Below are positions 8,004-15,913 of a stretch of DNA of 64,000 nt, one piece after another. Position numbers and translations under genes: made by a program. Source of the DNA: an uncultured Adlercreutzia sp. Lineage in GTDB: Bacteria > Actinomycetota > Coriobacteriia > Coriobacteriales > Eggerthellaceae. The notes beneath the pieces were generated by a model. That model was not told the DNA's origin. It made no database searches and was given only the letters and a program-made list of their open reading frames with translations. The number at the start of each line of letters is the position of its first letter. The first letter of the stretch is position 1. Location of the stretch: the NCBI GenBank assembly GCA_910589165.1, contig CAJUSP010000002.1:62001-126000 (forward strand), in the 5' to 3' direction.

Positions 8004-9404
8004 CTAGGACGGGCTATCCTCGGAAGCGCGGGGCACGTCCGTGGCGGACGGCGCCGTGCGCTCGCAGCGGCCGCCGGGGCAGCGCGAGTCGATGTCGTAG
8101 GGCCCCCAGGTGCGCGGCAGTCCTTTCAGCTGGGCGTGGCGCTGGCGCTCGAGCCGCCGGTGGGCCCGTAGGATGGGCAGCGCGTCCTTCGGGTGCCGGC
8201 GGATGTTGCGCAGGGCCCGCCCCAGATCGGCGTTCATCGTGTGGGTGGCCGCGCTCGCCAGAAGCGGCATGAGGAACACCGTCACGCCGCCGGCGGCCAC
8301 TAGCACCGAGGCGGTCTGCTGGCTCATGGCCTCGGCGGAGACGGCCACCGTGGTTACCGCCACGATGATGGGCAGCGCCGTCGTGCAGTAGAAGGCCACG
8401 GTAAGGCGCTCACGCGGATCCAGCTTGCGCGAGTCGCGGCCGAGCGACAGCGACACGTAGATGGGCACCGCCCGCACGAGCAGCAGCAGCACGATGAACA
8501 GCACCAGCAGCTCCGGCTCGGAGAACACGGCCCGCACGTCGATCTTGGCGCCGGACACAACGAAGAACAGCGGCACAAGGAAGCCGTAGGCGATGGCGTT
8601 GTGCTTCATCTCCATGGTCTGGTTGCCCTCGGGAATGAGGAAGCGCAGGATGAAGCCCGCGGCGAAGGCGCCGAGCACGATATCGAGGTCGAAGACGGCC
8701 GAGATGGCCGTGAGCCCGATGAGCAGCAGGTTCACCGAGCGGATGACCATCTGGGCGTTGGTGTTGGCGTTGGCCACGATGAACTTGTGGATGTAGGTGC
8801 CTACCTTCGCCGCCATCTTCGGCAGGGCCGCCGCCACAAGGGCGATGGCCAGAAACGCGAACAGGATGACCACCGACTGCCAGGTGGCCCGGGCCGACAG
8901 CAGCACCGTCATAGCCAGAATGGGAAAGAGCTCGCCCCAGGTGCCGTAGGCGATGATCTCAGTGCCCACGCGGGTGCCCAGGATGCCGCGCTCTTGCAGG
9001 ATGGGCAGAAGCGTGCCCATGGCCGTGGTGGTGAGCGCGATGACCACGGCGATGCCGTCAAGCTCGAAGACGGAGAGCGTGGGCCATACCGCCACAATGA
9101 GAAACGCGATGGCGAAGGTCACCGCCCAGGTGCCCGCGCCCCGCCGGCCCTCGGTGCCCGTGAGGTTCTTCGGCGATATCTCGTAGCCGGCTAAAAGGAA
9201 CAGGAAGGCCAGGCCCAAGTCGGACAGAAGCGAGATGGCATCCGACGCGGCGATGAGGCCCGCGCCGTGAGGGCCCAACAGCGCCCCGGCCAGCAGCAGA
9301 AGCACCGTCTCGGGAATGGCGCGCCCGGGAATGAGCGAGGCGATAATGGGGCACAGCACCGCCACCAGCGAGATGAACGCGAGCGATGTAAGGTCTGCGA
9401 CCAC
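8004..9404 (-). CDS. Cation:proton antiporter (CPA family)
   Basis: An integral membrane protein of about 466 residues with around 12 hydrophobic segments and the Na+/H+ exchanger fold. Visible family features are ETVLLLLAGALLGPHG, LGLAFLFLLAGYEI, LTTTAMGTLLPIL and DLDIVLGAFAAGF. A polar C-terminal tail of about 70 residues lacks a clear RCK/TrkA domain. GTG 9404 is chosen because GAAGGGA lies just upstream and the N-terminus then enters the membrane directly; no ATG is in frame nearby. The transported ion (Na+, K+ or other) cannot be told from sequence. It is monocistronic. Confidence 0.88.
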   Translation of the reverse strand: MVADLTSLAFISLVAVLCPIIASLIPGRAIPETVLLLLAGALLGPHGAGLIAASDAISLLSDLGLAFLFLLAGYEISPKNLTGTEGRRGAGTWAVTFAIAFLIVAVWPTLSVFELDGIAVVIALTTTAMGTLLPILQERGILGTRVGTEIIAYGTWGELFPILAMTVLLSARATWQSVVILFAFLAIALVAAALPKMAAKVGTYIHKFIVANANTNAQMVIRSVNLLLIGLTAISAVFDLDIVLGAFAAGFILRFLIPEGNQTMEMKHNAIAYGFLVPLFFVVSGAKIDVRAVFSEPELLVLFIVLLLLVRAVPIYVSLSLGRDSRKLDPRERLTVAFYCTTALPIIVAVTTVAVSAEAMSQQTASVLVAAGGVTVFLMPLLASAATHTMNADLGRALRNIRRHPKDALPILRAHRRLERQRHAQLKGLPRTWGPYDIDSRCPGGRCERTAPSATDVPRASEDSPS

Positions 9405-9650
9405 GGTACTTCCCTTCTCATGCAGTGCTTTGCTGACCCTTACTATAATCCTTCGCGCCAGCCGCCCCGCAACGCGACAACAGACTGTTGACCCATGGTG
9501 GACGACCCACGGTTTCGTGTCAGTCGGGTGACGGGGCGCGCGCCACGCGGGAAGTTTGGATATCATCCTTTTCGGAAGCGGATCCCGGCCGGACGACGCC
9601 TATGCGACTTCGGCCCATTCCGCGCTAACCGACATTCTTAGGAGGACGCA

Positions 9651-9959
9651 ATGGCCGAGATCATCAAGACGACAGACGAGTTCCAGACCAAGGTGCTGGA
9701 TGCGAAGGGCCCCGTGCTCGTGGACTTCTTCGCCACCTGGTGCGGGCCGTGCCGCATGGTGGCGCCGGTGATCGACGAGATCGCCGCCGAGAAGGCCGGG
9801 TCGCTGGCCGTGTACAAGGTGGACATCGACCAGAGCCCCGATTTGGCCTTCAAGTACCAGGTCTCCAGCGTGCCGACCCTCATTGTGTTCGAGAACGGCG
9901 CCATCAAGAACCAGACCCTGGGCGCCCAGCCCAAGCAGAACATCCTCGCGATGCTGTAG
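9651..9959 (+). CDS. trxA: Thioredoxin
   Basis: A 102-residue cytoplasmic disulfide reductant. The active site is FFATWCGPCRM (C31, C34), and the cis-proline loop reads SSVPTLIVF. TAGGAGG lies eight bases before the ATG, a near-ideal ribosome site. trxB starts ten bases after the stop, so the pair is an operon giving thioredoxin and its reductase together. Confidence 0.96.
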   Translation: MAEIIKTTDEFQTKVLDAKGPVLVDFFATWCGPCRMVAPVIDEIAAEKAGSLAVYKVDIDQSPDLAFKYQVSSVPTLIVFENGAIKNQTLGAQPKQNILAML

Positions 9960-9968
9960 GAGATTCCC

Positions 9969-10967
9969 ATGGACGCAAACGAGCCCACGAAAACGCCCGG
10001 GCAGCCCGAGCAGGTGCCCGCGGCTGAGCAGACCATCTACGACGTGGCCATCATCGGCGCGGGGCCGGCTGGGCTCACCGCCGCGCTGTACGCCGCGCGC
10101 GCCGGGCTCGTTTGCGCCGTGTTCGAGCGCCTCTCCCCCGGCGGCCAGTGCGCCCAGACCGAGCATTTGGAGAATTACCCCGGCTACACCCGCTCCACCA
10201 GCGGCTTCGAGCTGTCCTGGGACATGTACGAGCAAGCCGGGTCCTTCGGCGCCGCCTTCATCATGGAGGACGTCACCTCGGTGGACTTCTCCGCCGAGCC
10301 GAACCGCCTGACCACGCCCTTCGGCACCTACTTCGCCCGCACGGTCATCGTGGCCACCGGCGCCGTGGCCGCCAAGCTGGGGCTGCCCCACGAAGAGGAG
10401 CTGCGCGGGCGCGGCGTATCCTACTGCGCCACCTGCGACGGCAACTTCTTCCGCGACAAAGACGTCGCGGTGGTGGGCGGCGGGAACACCGCGGCGGCCG
10501 ACGTTATCTATCTGTCGCGCATCTGCCGCAAAGTGTACCTGGTGCACCGCCGCGACAAGCTGCGTGCCACAGCCATCTACCACGAGCGCCTGCGCGAGCT
10601 GGCGAACGTGGAGTTCTGCTGGGACAGCACGCCCGAGGAGTTCCTCGAGCAGGACGGCCGTGTGGCGGGCCTGCGCATTCGCAACGGGAAGACCGGCGAG
10701 GCGCGCGACCTGGACGTGTCGGCCGTGTTCATCGCCATCGGCATGAAGCCCTACACGGGCTTCCTTGAGGGTGACCTTGATTTGGACGCGGGCGGTTACA
10801 TCATCGCCGGCGCCGACGGTAAGACCGCCTCGCCCGGCATCTTCGCCGCGGGCGACGTGCGCACGAAGGACCTGCGCCAGGTAGTAACCGCCGTAGCCGA
10901 CGGCGCCATCTGCGCCGAGCACGCCGCCGCCTTCCTAGAAGCCAAAGAGGCCATAGAAGAGGCCTAG
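9969..10967 (+). CDS. trxB: Thioredoxin reductase
   Basis: A 332-residue flavoprotein that reduces thioredoxin with NADPH. The FAD motif is IIGAGPAGLTAALYAARAG (28-46), the redox pair CATC is C153/C156, and the NADPH site is VVGGGNTAAAD followed by HRRDKLRA. The C-terminal FAD motif is FAAGDV. An N-terminal extension of about 20 polar residues precedes the first beta strand, slightly more than in E. coli. It is second in the trxA operon. Confidence 0.95.
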   Translation: MDANEPTKTPGQPEQVPAAEQTIYDVAIIGAGPAGLTAALYAARAGLVCAVFERLSPGGQCAQTEHLENYPGYTRSTSGFELSWDMYEQAGSFGAAFIMEDVTSVDFSAEPNRLTTPFGTYFARTVIVATGAVAAKLGLPHEEELRGRGVSYCATCDGNFFRDKDVAVVGGGNTAAADVIYLSRICRKVYLVHRRDKLRATAIYHERLRELANVEFCWDSTPEEFLEQDGRVAGLRIRNGKTGEARDLDVSAVFIAIGMKPYTGFLEGDLDLDAGGYIIAGADGKTASPGIFAAGDVRTKDLRQVVTAVADGAICAEHAAAFLEAKEAIEEA

Positions 10968-11066
10968 CCCACCGGGATTAACTCGCGGTGAGACAGCGCT
11001 ATCCTACCCTTCCGCGTCGCTGACCGTGCATTTTTCGGGAATCGGAGACCTTGGGGGCTTCCTTGC

Positions 11067-11072
11067 TATAAT
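11067..11072 (+). promoter_or_regulatory. Candidate -10 box for the zinc-ribbon gene
   Basis: A perfect TATAAT about 90 bases before the zinc-ribbon gene. No good -35 box is visible at normal spacing, so the assignment rests on the -10 match alone. Confidence 0.45.
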
Positions 11073-11162
11073 ATGTCACTGTGTCATCGAATGCGATGGC
11101 CGTGATCGCTGCTGCGCGGCATGAGGGCCGCGCGACGTACCGCAAACGAAGAAGAGGTTTCT

Positions 11163-11663
11163 ATGAGCGAACTGTTGGCCCAGCTTTGGACGCCCGAGAT
11201 GCAGGCCGCCTTCACGGTTGTGCTGGTTCTGCTGGTTATCCTGTACGTGCTCTCCATCGTCTGGGTGGTGCGCGACGCCTACCTGCGCGGCACGGCCTGG
11301 TACATTTGGGCGGTCGTCGCCCTGGTGCCGGTGCTCGGCGTTATCGCCTACTGCCTGCTGCGCCCGCCCCTGCTGCAGCTGGACCGCGACGAGCAGGAGC
11401 TGGAAATTGCCCTGAAGCAGCGCCAGCTCATGAAGTACGGCGAGTGCGCCGCCTGCGGCTACCCTGTCGAGGCCGACTTCGTACTCTGCCCCAACTGCCA
11501 CACGCAGCTGAAGAACCTCTGCATGCGCTGCAACCACGCGCTGGAGCCCTCGTGGACGGTGTGCCCCTACTGCGCCACCCCGGTCGGCGCCCCGGCGCCT
11601 GCCGCCAGCCGCCCGCGCCGCTCTTCCTCGAGCAGCAGCCGCCAGAGCCGCTCGAACTCCTAG
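11163..11663 (+). CDS. Membrane protein with double zinc ribbon
   Basis: A 166-residue protein. Two hydrophobic segments lie at about 16-37 and 46-66, with a layout resembling the PLDc_N type (WVVRDAYLRG, then LVPVLGVIAYCLLRPPL). Two zinc ribbons follow: C95/C98 with C109/C112, and C120/C123 with C134/C137. The tail is rich in Ser and Arg. ATG 11163 has GAAGAAGAGG upstream. Its role is unknown; zinc ribbons of this type usually mediate protein contacts. It is flanked by a -10 box and a terminator, so probably transcribed alone. Confidence 0.78.
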   Translation: MSELLAQLWTPEMQAAFTVVLVLLVILYVLSIVWVVRDAYLRGTAWYIWAVVALVPVLGVIAYCLLRPPLLQLDRDEQELEIALKQRQLMKYGECAACGYPVEADFVLCPNCHTQLKNLCMRCNHALEPSWTVCPYCATPVGAPAPAASRPRRSSSSSSRQSRSNS

Positions 11664-11707
11664 AAAGCCGCCGGGCAGCATTCGGCCTTCACACCCACAA
11701 CGCACAA

Positions 11708-11735
11708 GGGAGCGCCAAGCGGCGCTCCCTTTCTT
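11708..11735 (+). terminator. Terminator after the zinc-ribbon gene
   Basis: GGGAGCGCC and GGCGCTCCC pair around AAGC, followed by TTTCTTT. Confidence 0.85.
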
Positions 11736-11803
11736 TACGGGTCATTTGCTCCCTTCCAAAGAAGCGGCTTAGGATAGAGGGCCATCCGTCCCCTTCCCAA
11801 GAA

Positions 11804-11955
11804 TTGGCTCTAGAATTCCGTTTTGGAAAATAACGCTCTACCCTCGGGACGAAAAACATCTTCCAAAACGGAATTCTACGACCATCAGAGGCCGAAGCAT
11901 CTTCCAAAACGTAAATCCACGACCGCGAGGCGCCAGTTTTGCGTTTCGGAAGACG
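11804..11955. repeat. ~150-bp palindromic element with four motif copies, copy 1
   Basis: Contains the motif TTGGCTCTAGAATTCCGTTT (11804 on), continuing TGGAAAAT, once forward, twice inverted (about 11858-11884 and 11898-11923) and once forward but shortened (about 11930-11955). The same forward-inverted-inverted-forward order and length recur at 25016. It occupies most of the 308-bp gap between the zinc-ribbon gene and panF. Confidence 0.8.
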
Positions 11956-11971
11956 AAGCCGTCGCCGAGCC

Positions 11972-13468
11972 CTACTCCCCCTCCGGGAAGAACACCTCCA
12001 TGCGGGCCTCGGGGCGCTGGCGCGAGGCGAGCGTGCCCGCCACCATGAGGATGCCGGCCACCGTGATGCCGATGACGATCTGGTGCAGGTCGGCTACCTT
12101 GAAGCCCGCGGCCATGCAGGCGCAGTAGGCCACGGTGCCGCCCACCATCGAGGCCAAAGCGCCGGTCGCGTTCGCCCGCTTCCAGAACAGGCCGCACACG
12201 AGCACGAAGAAAAACGCCGTCTCAAGACCGCCGAAGGCGAACATGTTGATCTTCCAGATGACGTCGGGCGGCACGATAGAGAGCACGAACACCAGAAGCC
12301 CGATGAGAAGCGTGGTCGCCTGGCTCGAGAAGGCGACGGTGCGCTCGGCCGGGGTGCGGCCGCGATCGGCGCACCAGGCGAGGTACACGTCCTTGATGAT
12401 AGCCGACGACGACGAGATGAGCAGCGACGACACCGTGGAGATGGACGCCGCCACCGGTCCGATGATGGCCACGCCCGCCAGCACCGGCGGCAGCGAGCGC
12501 GCGATAACCGTGGGGATGATGTTGTCGACGCTGCCGCCGTAGGCAGCCAGATCCTCGGTGAGCACGCCGGCCGACAACACGCCGAGGCTCGTCACGCCGA
12601 TCATCATGGCGCCGATGATGACGGTGCCCCAGATCATGGCGGAATGCAGCGACTTCACGTCCTTGTAGCCCATGGTGCGCACCACCGACTGCGGCAGCAC
12701 GAAGGTGAACACGCCCACGAGCAGCCACTGGGTGAAGAACAGCGAGGCCGGCATGGTGCCGCCCGAGAACGGCTCAAGCATCTGGGGGCTTTTCGCCTTG
12801 ATGGACTGCATGATGGCCTCGTAGCCGCCGCCGGCCGTGAGAATGCCGAAGGCCAGCACCACGATGCCCACGAGCATCATGATGCCGCAGAGCGCGTCGG
12901 TGACCGCCACGCCGCGGAACCCGCCGATGGTGGTGAACAGCACCACGGCGATGCCGAACAGCACGAGCCCCACCACATAGGAGTAGCCGGTCACGGCCTC
13001 GAACAGCTTCGCGCCGCCCACGAACTGTGCCACCATGGTGGCAGCGAAGAACAGCACGATGACCAGCGCCGACAGGTTCGCCAGCGCATTCGACCCGTAG
13101 CGGGCGCGCACGACGTCCACCACGGTGACGGCGTTCAGCCGCCGCGAGACGAGCCCCATCTTCTTCCCGAAGATGCCGTAGAGCAGCACGAGCGCCGTCA
13201 CCTGCACGACGGCCATGTACACCCAGCCGAAACCGGTCTGCCAGGCCTGGCCAGGGCCGCCCACAAACGAGCTCACCGAGCCGTAGGTGGCGATGGTGGT
13301 CATGGCCAGCACGAAGCCGCCGAGGGCTCGGTTGCCGATGAAGTAGCTGCTCACGAAGCCGCCGCCCGCAGCCGCCGTGCGCCGGCGCACCACGATGGAG
13401 ACGACGAGCGCCACCAGCAGGAACAGGATAAGGGGCAGAAGCGTCGCGAAGCTAGCCACGGGAACCAT
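11972..13468 (-). CDS. panF: Sodium/pantothenate symporter family protein
   Basis: A 498-residue sodium:solute symporter with about 13 membrane helices. Landmarks are SSYFIGNRALGGFVLAMTT, GGPGQAWQTGFGWVYMAVVQ, GGFRGVAVTDALCG and GPVAASISTVSSLL. The preceding gene is of the YhdT type, a small membrane protein that commonly accompanies panF, and this supports pantothenate as substrate. ATG 13468 overlaps the end of yhdT by 17 bases, giving translational coupling. The substrate remains an inference from family and neighbour. Confidence 0.87.
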   Translation of the reverse strand: MVPVASFATLLPLILFLLVALVVSIVVRRRTAAAGGGFVSSYFIGNRALGGFVLAMTTIATYGSVSSFVGGPGQAWQTGFGWVYMAVVQVTALVLLYGIFGKKMGLVSRRLNAVTVVDVVRARYGSNALANLSALVIVLFFAATMVAQFVGGAKLFEAVTGYSYVVGLVLFGIAVVLFTTIGGFRGVAVTDALCGIMMLVGIVVLAFGILTAGGGYEAIMQSIKAKSPQMLEPFSGGTMPASLFFTQWLLVGVFTFVLPQSVVRTMGYKDVKSLHSAMIWGTVIIGAMMIGVTSLGVLSAGVLTEDLAAYGGSVDNIIPTVIARSLPPVLAGVAIIGPVAASISTVSSLLISSSSAIIKDVYLAWCADRGRTPAERTVAFSSQATTLLIGLLVFVLSIVPPDVIWKINMFAFGGLETAFFFVLVCGLFWKRANATGALASMVGGTVAYCACMAAGFKVADLHQIVIGITVAGILMVAGTLASRQRPEARMEVFFPEGE

Positions 13469-13730
13469 CCCCTTCCTCGTCGTCGAGGCTGAAGTCGGCG
13501 AACACGCACTTCGCGAGCACCACGGCGCACACAACGGCCGCCACCCACGTGCCCACGGTGCCGCCGATAATCCAGATCGGGATGGAAAACACCTCGATGC
13601 CGCAGCCCGCCAGGCCCACACCTCCCACCAGCCACACGACGACGATGACCGCCAGGGCCACCACCGTCGCCACGGCCTCGCGATTGGCCTGCCGCATCTT
13701 GGCGGCATAGGTGGAAAACGTTCGCTTCAC
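13452..13730 (-). CDS. yhdT: YhdT-like small membrane protein
   Basis: A 92-residue protein with two hydrophobic segments (about 18-42 and 46-72) and an acidic C-terminus (DDEEGDG). Its size, the sequence VVWLVGGVGLAG and its position before panF fit the YhdT/DUF997 family. The GTG start at 13730 follows AGGAGAGGAG. Function unknown; it may assist the symporter. Confidence 0.75.
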   Translation of the reverse strand: MKRTFSTYAAKMRQANREAVATVVALAVIVVVWLVGGVGLAGCGIEVFSIPIWIIGGTVGTWVAAVVCAVVLAKCVFADFSLDDEEGDGSRG

Positions 13731-13749
13731 GGCGTCTCCTCTCCTTACG

Positions 13750-13781
13750 AAAAAGCACCGAGAGTAGTGTACCCTCGGTGC
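13750..13781 (-). terminator. Terminator after thrS
   Basis: On the minus strand GCACCGAG and CTCGGTGC form the stem, followed by a run of Ts. It separates thrS from yhdT-panF. Confidence 0.85.
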
Positions 13782-13824
13782 CTTGTCGCGCGGTCAATGG
13801 AGACCTATAGAATCTGCCGATGGA

Positions 13825-15744
13825 TTATAGGGCGGCGTCCCTGATCACGTTGAGGAACTTCTCGCGATCCCACTGGCCGAGGTCGCCCTCGGAGCGCTCG
13901 CGCACGGACACGAGGCGCTCTTCCACTTCCTTGTCGCCCAGCACCACCATGTAGGGAATCTTCTGGGCCTGGGCCTTGGCGATCTTCACCTTCATGGGCT
14001 CATTGGCGTCCATGATGTCCACACGCCCGCCCGCGGCCTTGATCTCGCCGGCGAACTCGGCTGCGGCCTCCTTGTGGCGGTCGGCGATGGGAATGACGGC
14101 CACCTGTACCGGGGCCAGCCACAGGGGCAGCGCGCCGGCATAGTGCTCGATGAGGATACCGAGGAAACGCTCGATGGAGCCGAAGATGGCGCGGTGGAGC
14201 ATCCAGGGCGTCTCTTCCGTATTGTCCTCAGTGCGGTAGGTGAGGCCGAAGCGCATGGGCATATTGAAGTCGATCTGCACCGTGGAGCACTGCCAGGTGC
14301 GGCCGATGGCGTCCTTCACCTTGATGTCGATCTTCGGACCGTAGAAGGCGCCGTCGCCCTCGTTGATCTCGTAGGCCAGACCGCGACGGGCGCAGGCCTC
14401 CTTCAGCGACTCGGTGGCATGCTCCCACATGTCATCGGTGCCGATGGACTTCTCGGGGCGCGTGGAGATTTCCGCCTCGTAGGTGAAGCCGAAGGTGTCC
14501 ATGATGTGGTCCACCAGCTCGAGGATGGCCACCACCTCGTCGACCACCTGGTCCTTCGTGCAGAAGATGTGCGCGTCGTCCTGGGTGAAGCCGCGGGCGC
14601 GCAGAAGCCCGTGCACTACGCCGGACATCTCGTGGCGGTACACCGTGCCGAACTCGAAGTAGCGCAGCGGCAGATCGCGGTAGGAATGCAACTCGTTCTT
14701 GTAGATGATGACGTGGCCCGGGCAGTTCATGGGCTTCACGCCGTACTCGGAGTAGCGCGGCTCCTCGTCGGTGCCTTCGTTGATCTGGAAGAAGTACATG
14801 TTCTCGTGGTAGAAGCCGTAGTGGCCCGAGGTCTTCCACACATCGGCGTTGTAGATGTGCGGCGTGATGACCTCCTCGTAACCGCGCTCGTACAGATCGC
14901 GGCGCAGCCACTCCTGCAGCGTGCGGATGACGCGCGTGCCCTTGGGAAGGTACAGCGGCAGGCCCACGCCGGCCATGGGCTCCATCATGTAGATGCCCAG
15001 CTCGCGGCCGAGTTTGCGATGGTCGCGCTTCTCGGCCTCCTCAAGGTTGTGCAGGTACTCCTCCAGGTCCTTCTTGTTGAAGAAGGCCGTGCCGTAGATG
15101 CGGGTGAGCATCTCGTTGTTCGAGTCGCCCTTCCAGTAGGCGCCGGCCGTCTTCATGAGCTTGAAGGGGCCGATCTTGCCGGCGGAGGGCATATGCGGGC
15201 CGCTGCACAGGTCCACGAAGTTGCCGTGGCGGCGGATGATGATATCCTCGTCAGCCGGCAGGTCGTCGATGTGCTCGGCCTTCAGGCGCTGGTCGGCGAA
15301 GATTTCCTTGGCCTCGTCGCAGGTAACCACCTCGCGCACGAAGGGCTCGTCGCGCTTGACGATCTCGGCCATCTTCTCCTCGATGGCGGCGAAATCGTCC
15401 GGCGAGATGGACGCGCCCTCGGGCAGGGCGAAGTCGTAGAAGAAGCCGTCCTCGGTTTGCGGGCCGAAACCGATCTGCGCGCCGGGGTAGAGCTCTTGGA
15501 CCGCCTCCGCCATGACATGGGCGGCGGAATGGCGCATGATGCCGAGGGCCTCGGGGCTTTTCGCGGTGATGATTTCCACGGTGGCGCCGTCGGTGACGGG
15601 GGTGTCCAAATCGGCGAAGGCACCGTCGATCTTCCCGCCAAGGGCCGCACGGGCCAGGCCAGATCCGATGGAGGCGGCCACGTCGGCGACGGTGGCGCCC
15701 TCCTGCAGCTCTTTCACGGAGCCGTCGGGCAGTACGATGTTCAT
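13825..15744 (-). CDS. thrS: Threonyl-tRNA synthetase
   Basis: A class II synthetase of 639 residues that charges tRNA-Thr. Domains in order: TGS (1-60, starting MNIVLPDGSVKEL), the editing/SAD domain with HSAAHVMAEAV and CSGPHMPS, the catalytic core with KPMNCPGHV and the motif 2 region FGTVYRHEMSGVVHGLLR, and the C-terminal anticodon-binding domain (LAPVQVAVIPI). ATG 15744 follows AGGAAAGGAG; a longer in-frame extension reads back into valS and lacks conserved sequence. The leader carries hairpins but no complete T-box. Confidence 0.96.
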   Translation of the reverse strand: MNIVLPDGSVKELQEGATVADVAASIGSGLARAALGGKIDGAFADLDTPVTDGATVEIITAKSPEALGIMRHSAAHVMAEAVQELYPGAQIGFGPQTEDGFFYDFALPEGASISPDDFAAIEEKMAEIVKRDEPFVREVVTCDEAKEIFADQRLKAEHIDDLPADEDIIIRRHGNFVDLCSGPHMPSAGKIGPFKLMKTAGAYWKGDSNNEMLTRIYGTAFFNKKDLEEYLHNLEEAEKRDHRKLGRELGIYMMEPMAGVGLPLYLPKGTRVIRTLQEWLRRDLYERGYEEVITPHIYNADVWKTSGHYGFYHENMYFFQINEGTDEEPRYSEYGVKPMNCPGHVIIYKNELHSYRDLPLRYFEFGTVYRHEMSGVVHGLLRARGFTQDDAHIFCTKDQVVDEVVAILELVDHIMDTFGFTYEAEISTRPEKSIGTDDMWEHATESLKEACARRGLAYEINEGDGAFYGPKIDIKVKDAIGRTWQCSTVQIDFNMPMRFGLTYRTEDNTEETPWMLHRAIFGSIERFLGILIEHYAGALPLWLAPVQVAVIPIADRHKEAAAEFAGEIKAAGGRVDIMDANEPMKVKIAKAQAQKIPYMVVLGDKEVEERLVSVRERSEGDLGQWDREKFLNVIRDAAL

Positions 15745-15865
15745 AGATCTCCTTTCCTGCGCCGGGTGCACACAGAGCACCTGCGCGGTTCCCGCCCGGG
15801 CGTTGAGTACCCGAGCGTCCACTAGTTCGCCCTCATCGATCAGGGCGTGCCACCCATTAAACCAG

Positions 15866-15890
15866 AGAAGGCGCCGAAGCGCCCCCTCAA
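15866..15890 (-). terminator. Weak hairpin after valS
   Basis: GGCGC-TTCG-GCGCC, flanked by GAG/CTC, lies 24 bases after the valS stop. The T run is poor, so it may only partly separate valS from thrS. Confidence 0.4.
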
Positions 15891-15913
15891 TTCGGAAACA
15901 GTATGAAACGTGC

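Noticed and set aside
15745..15913. GGGTGGCAC and GGGCGGGAACCGCG in the thrS leader resemble the T-box sequence.
   Set aside because: There is no space for a stem I between the valS stop and these motifs, and the order of elements does not fit a T-box.
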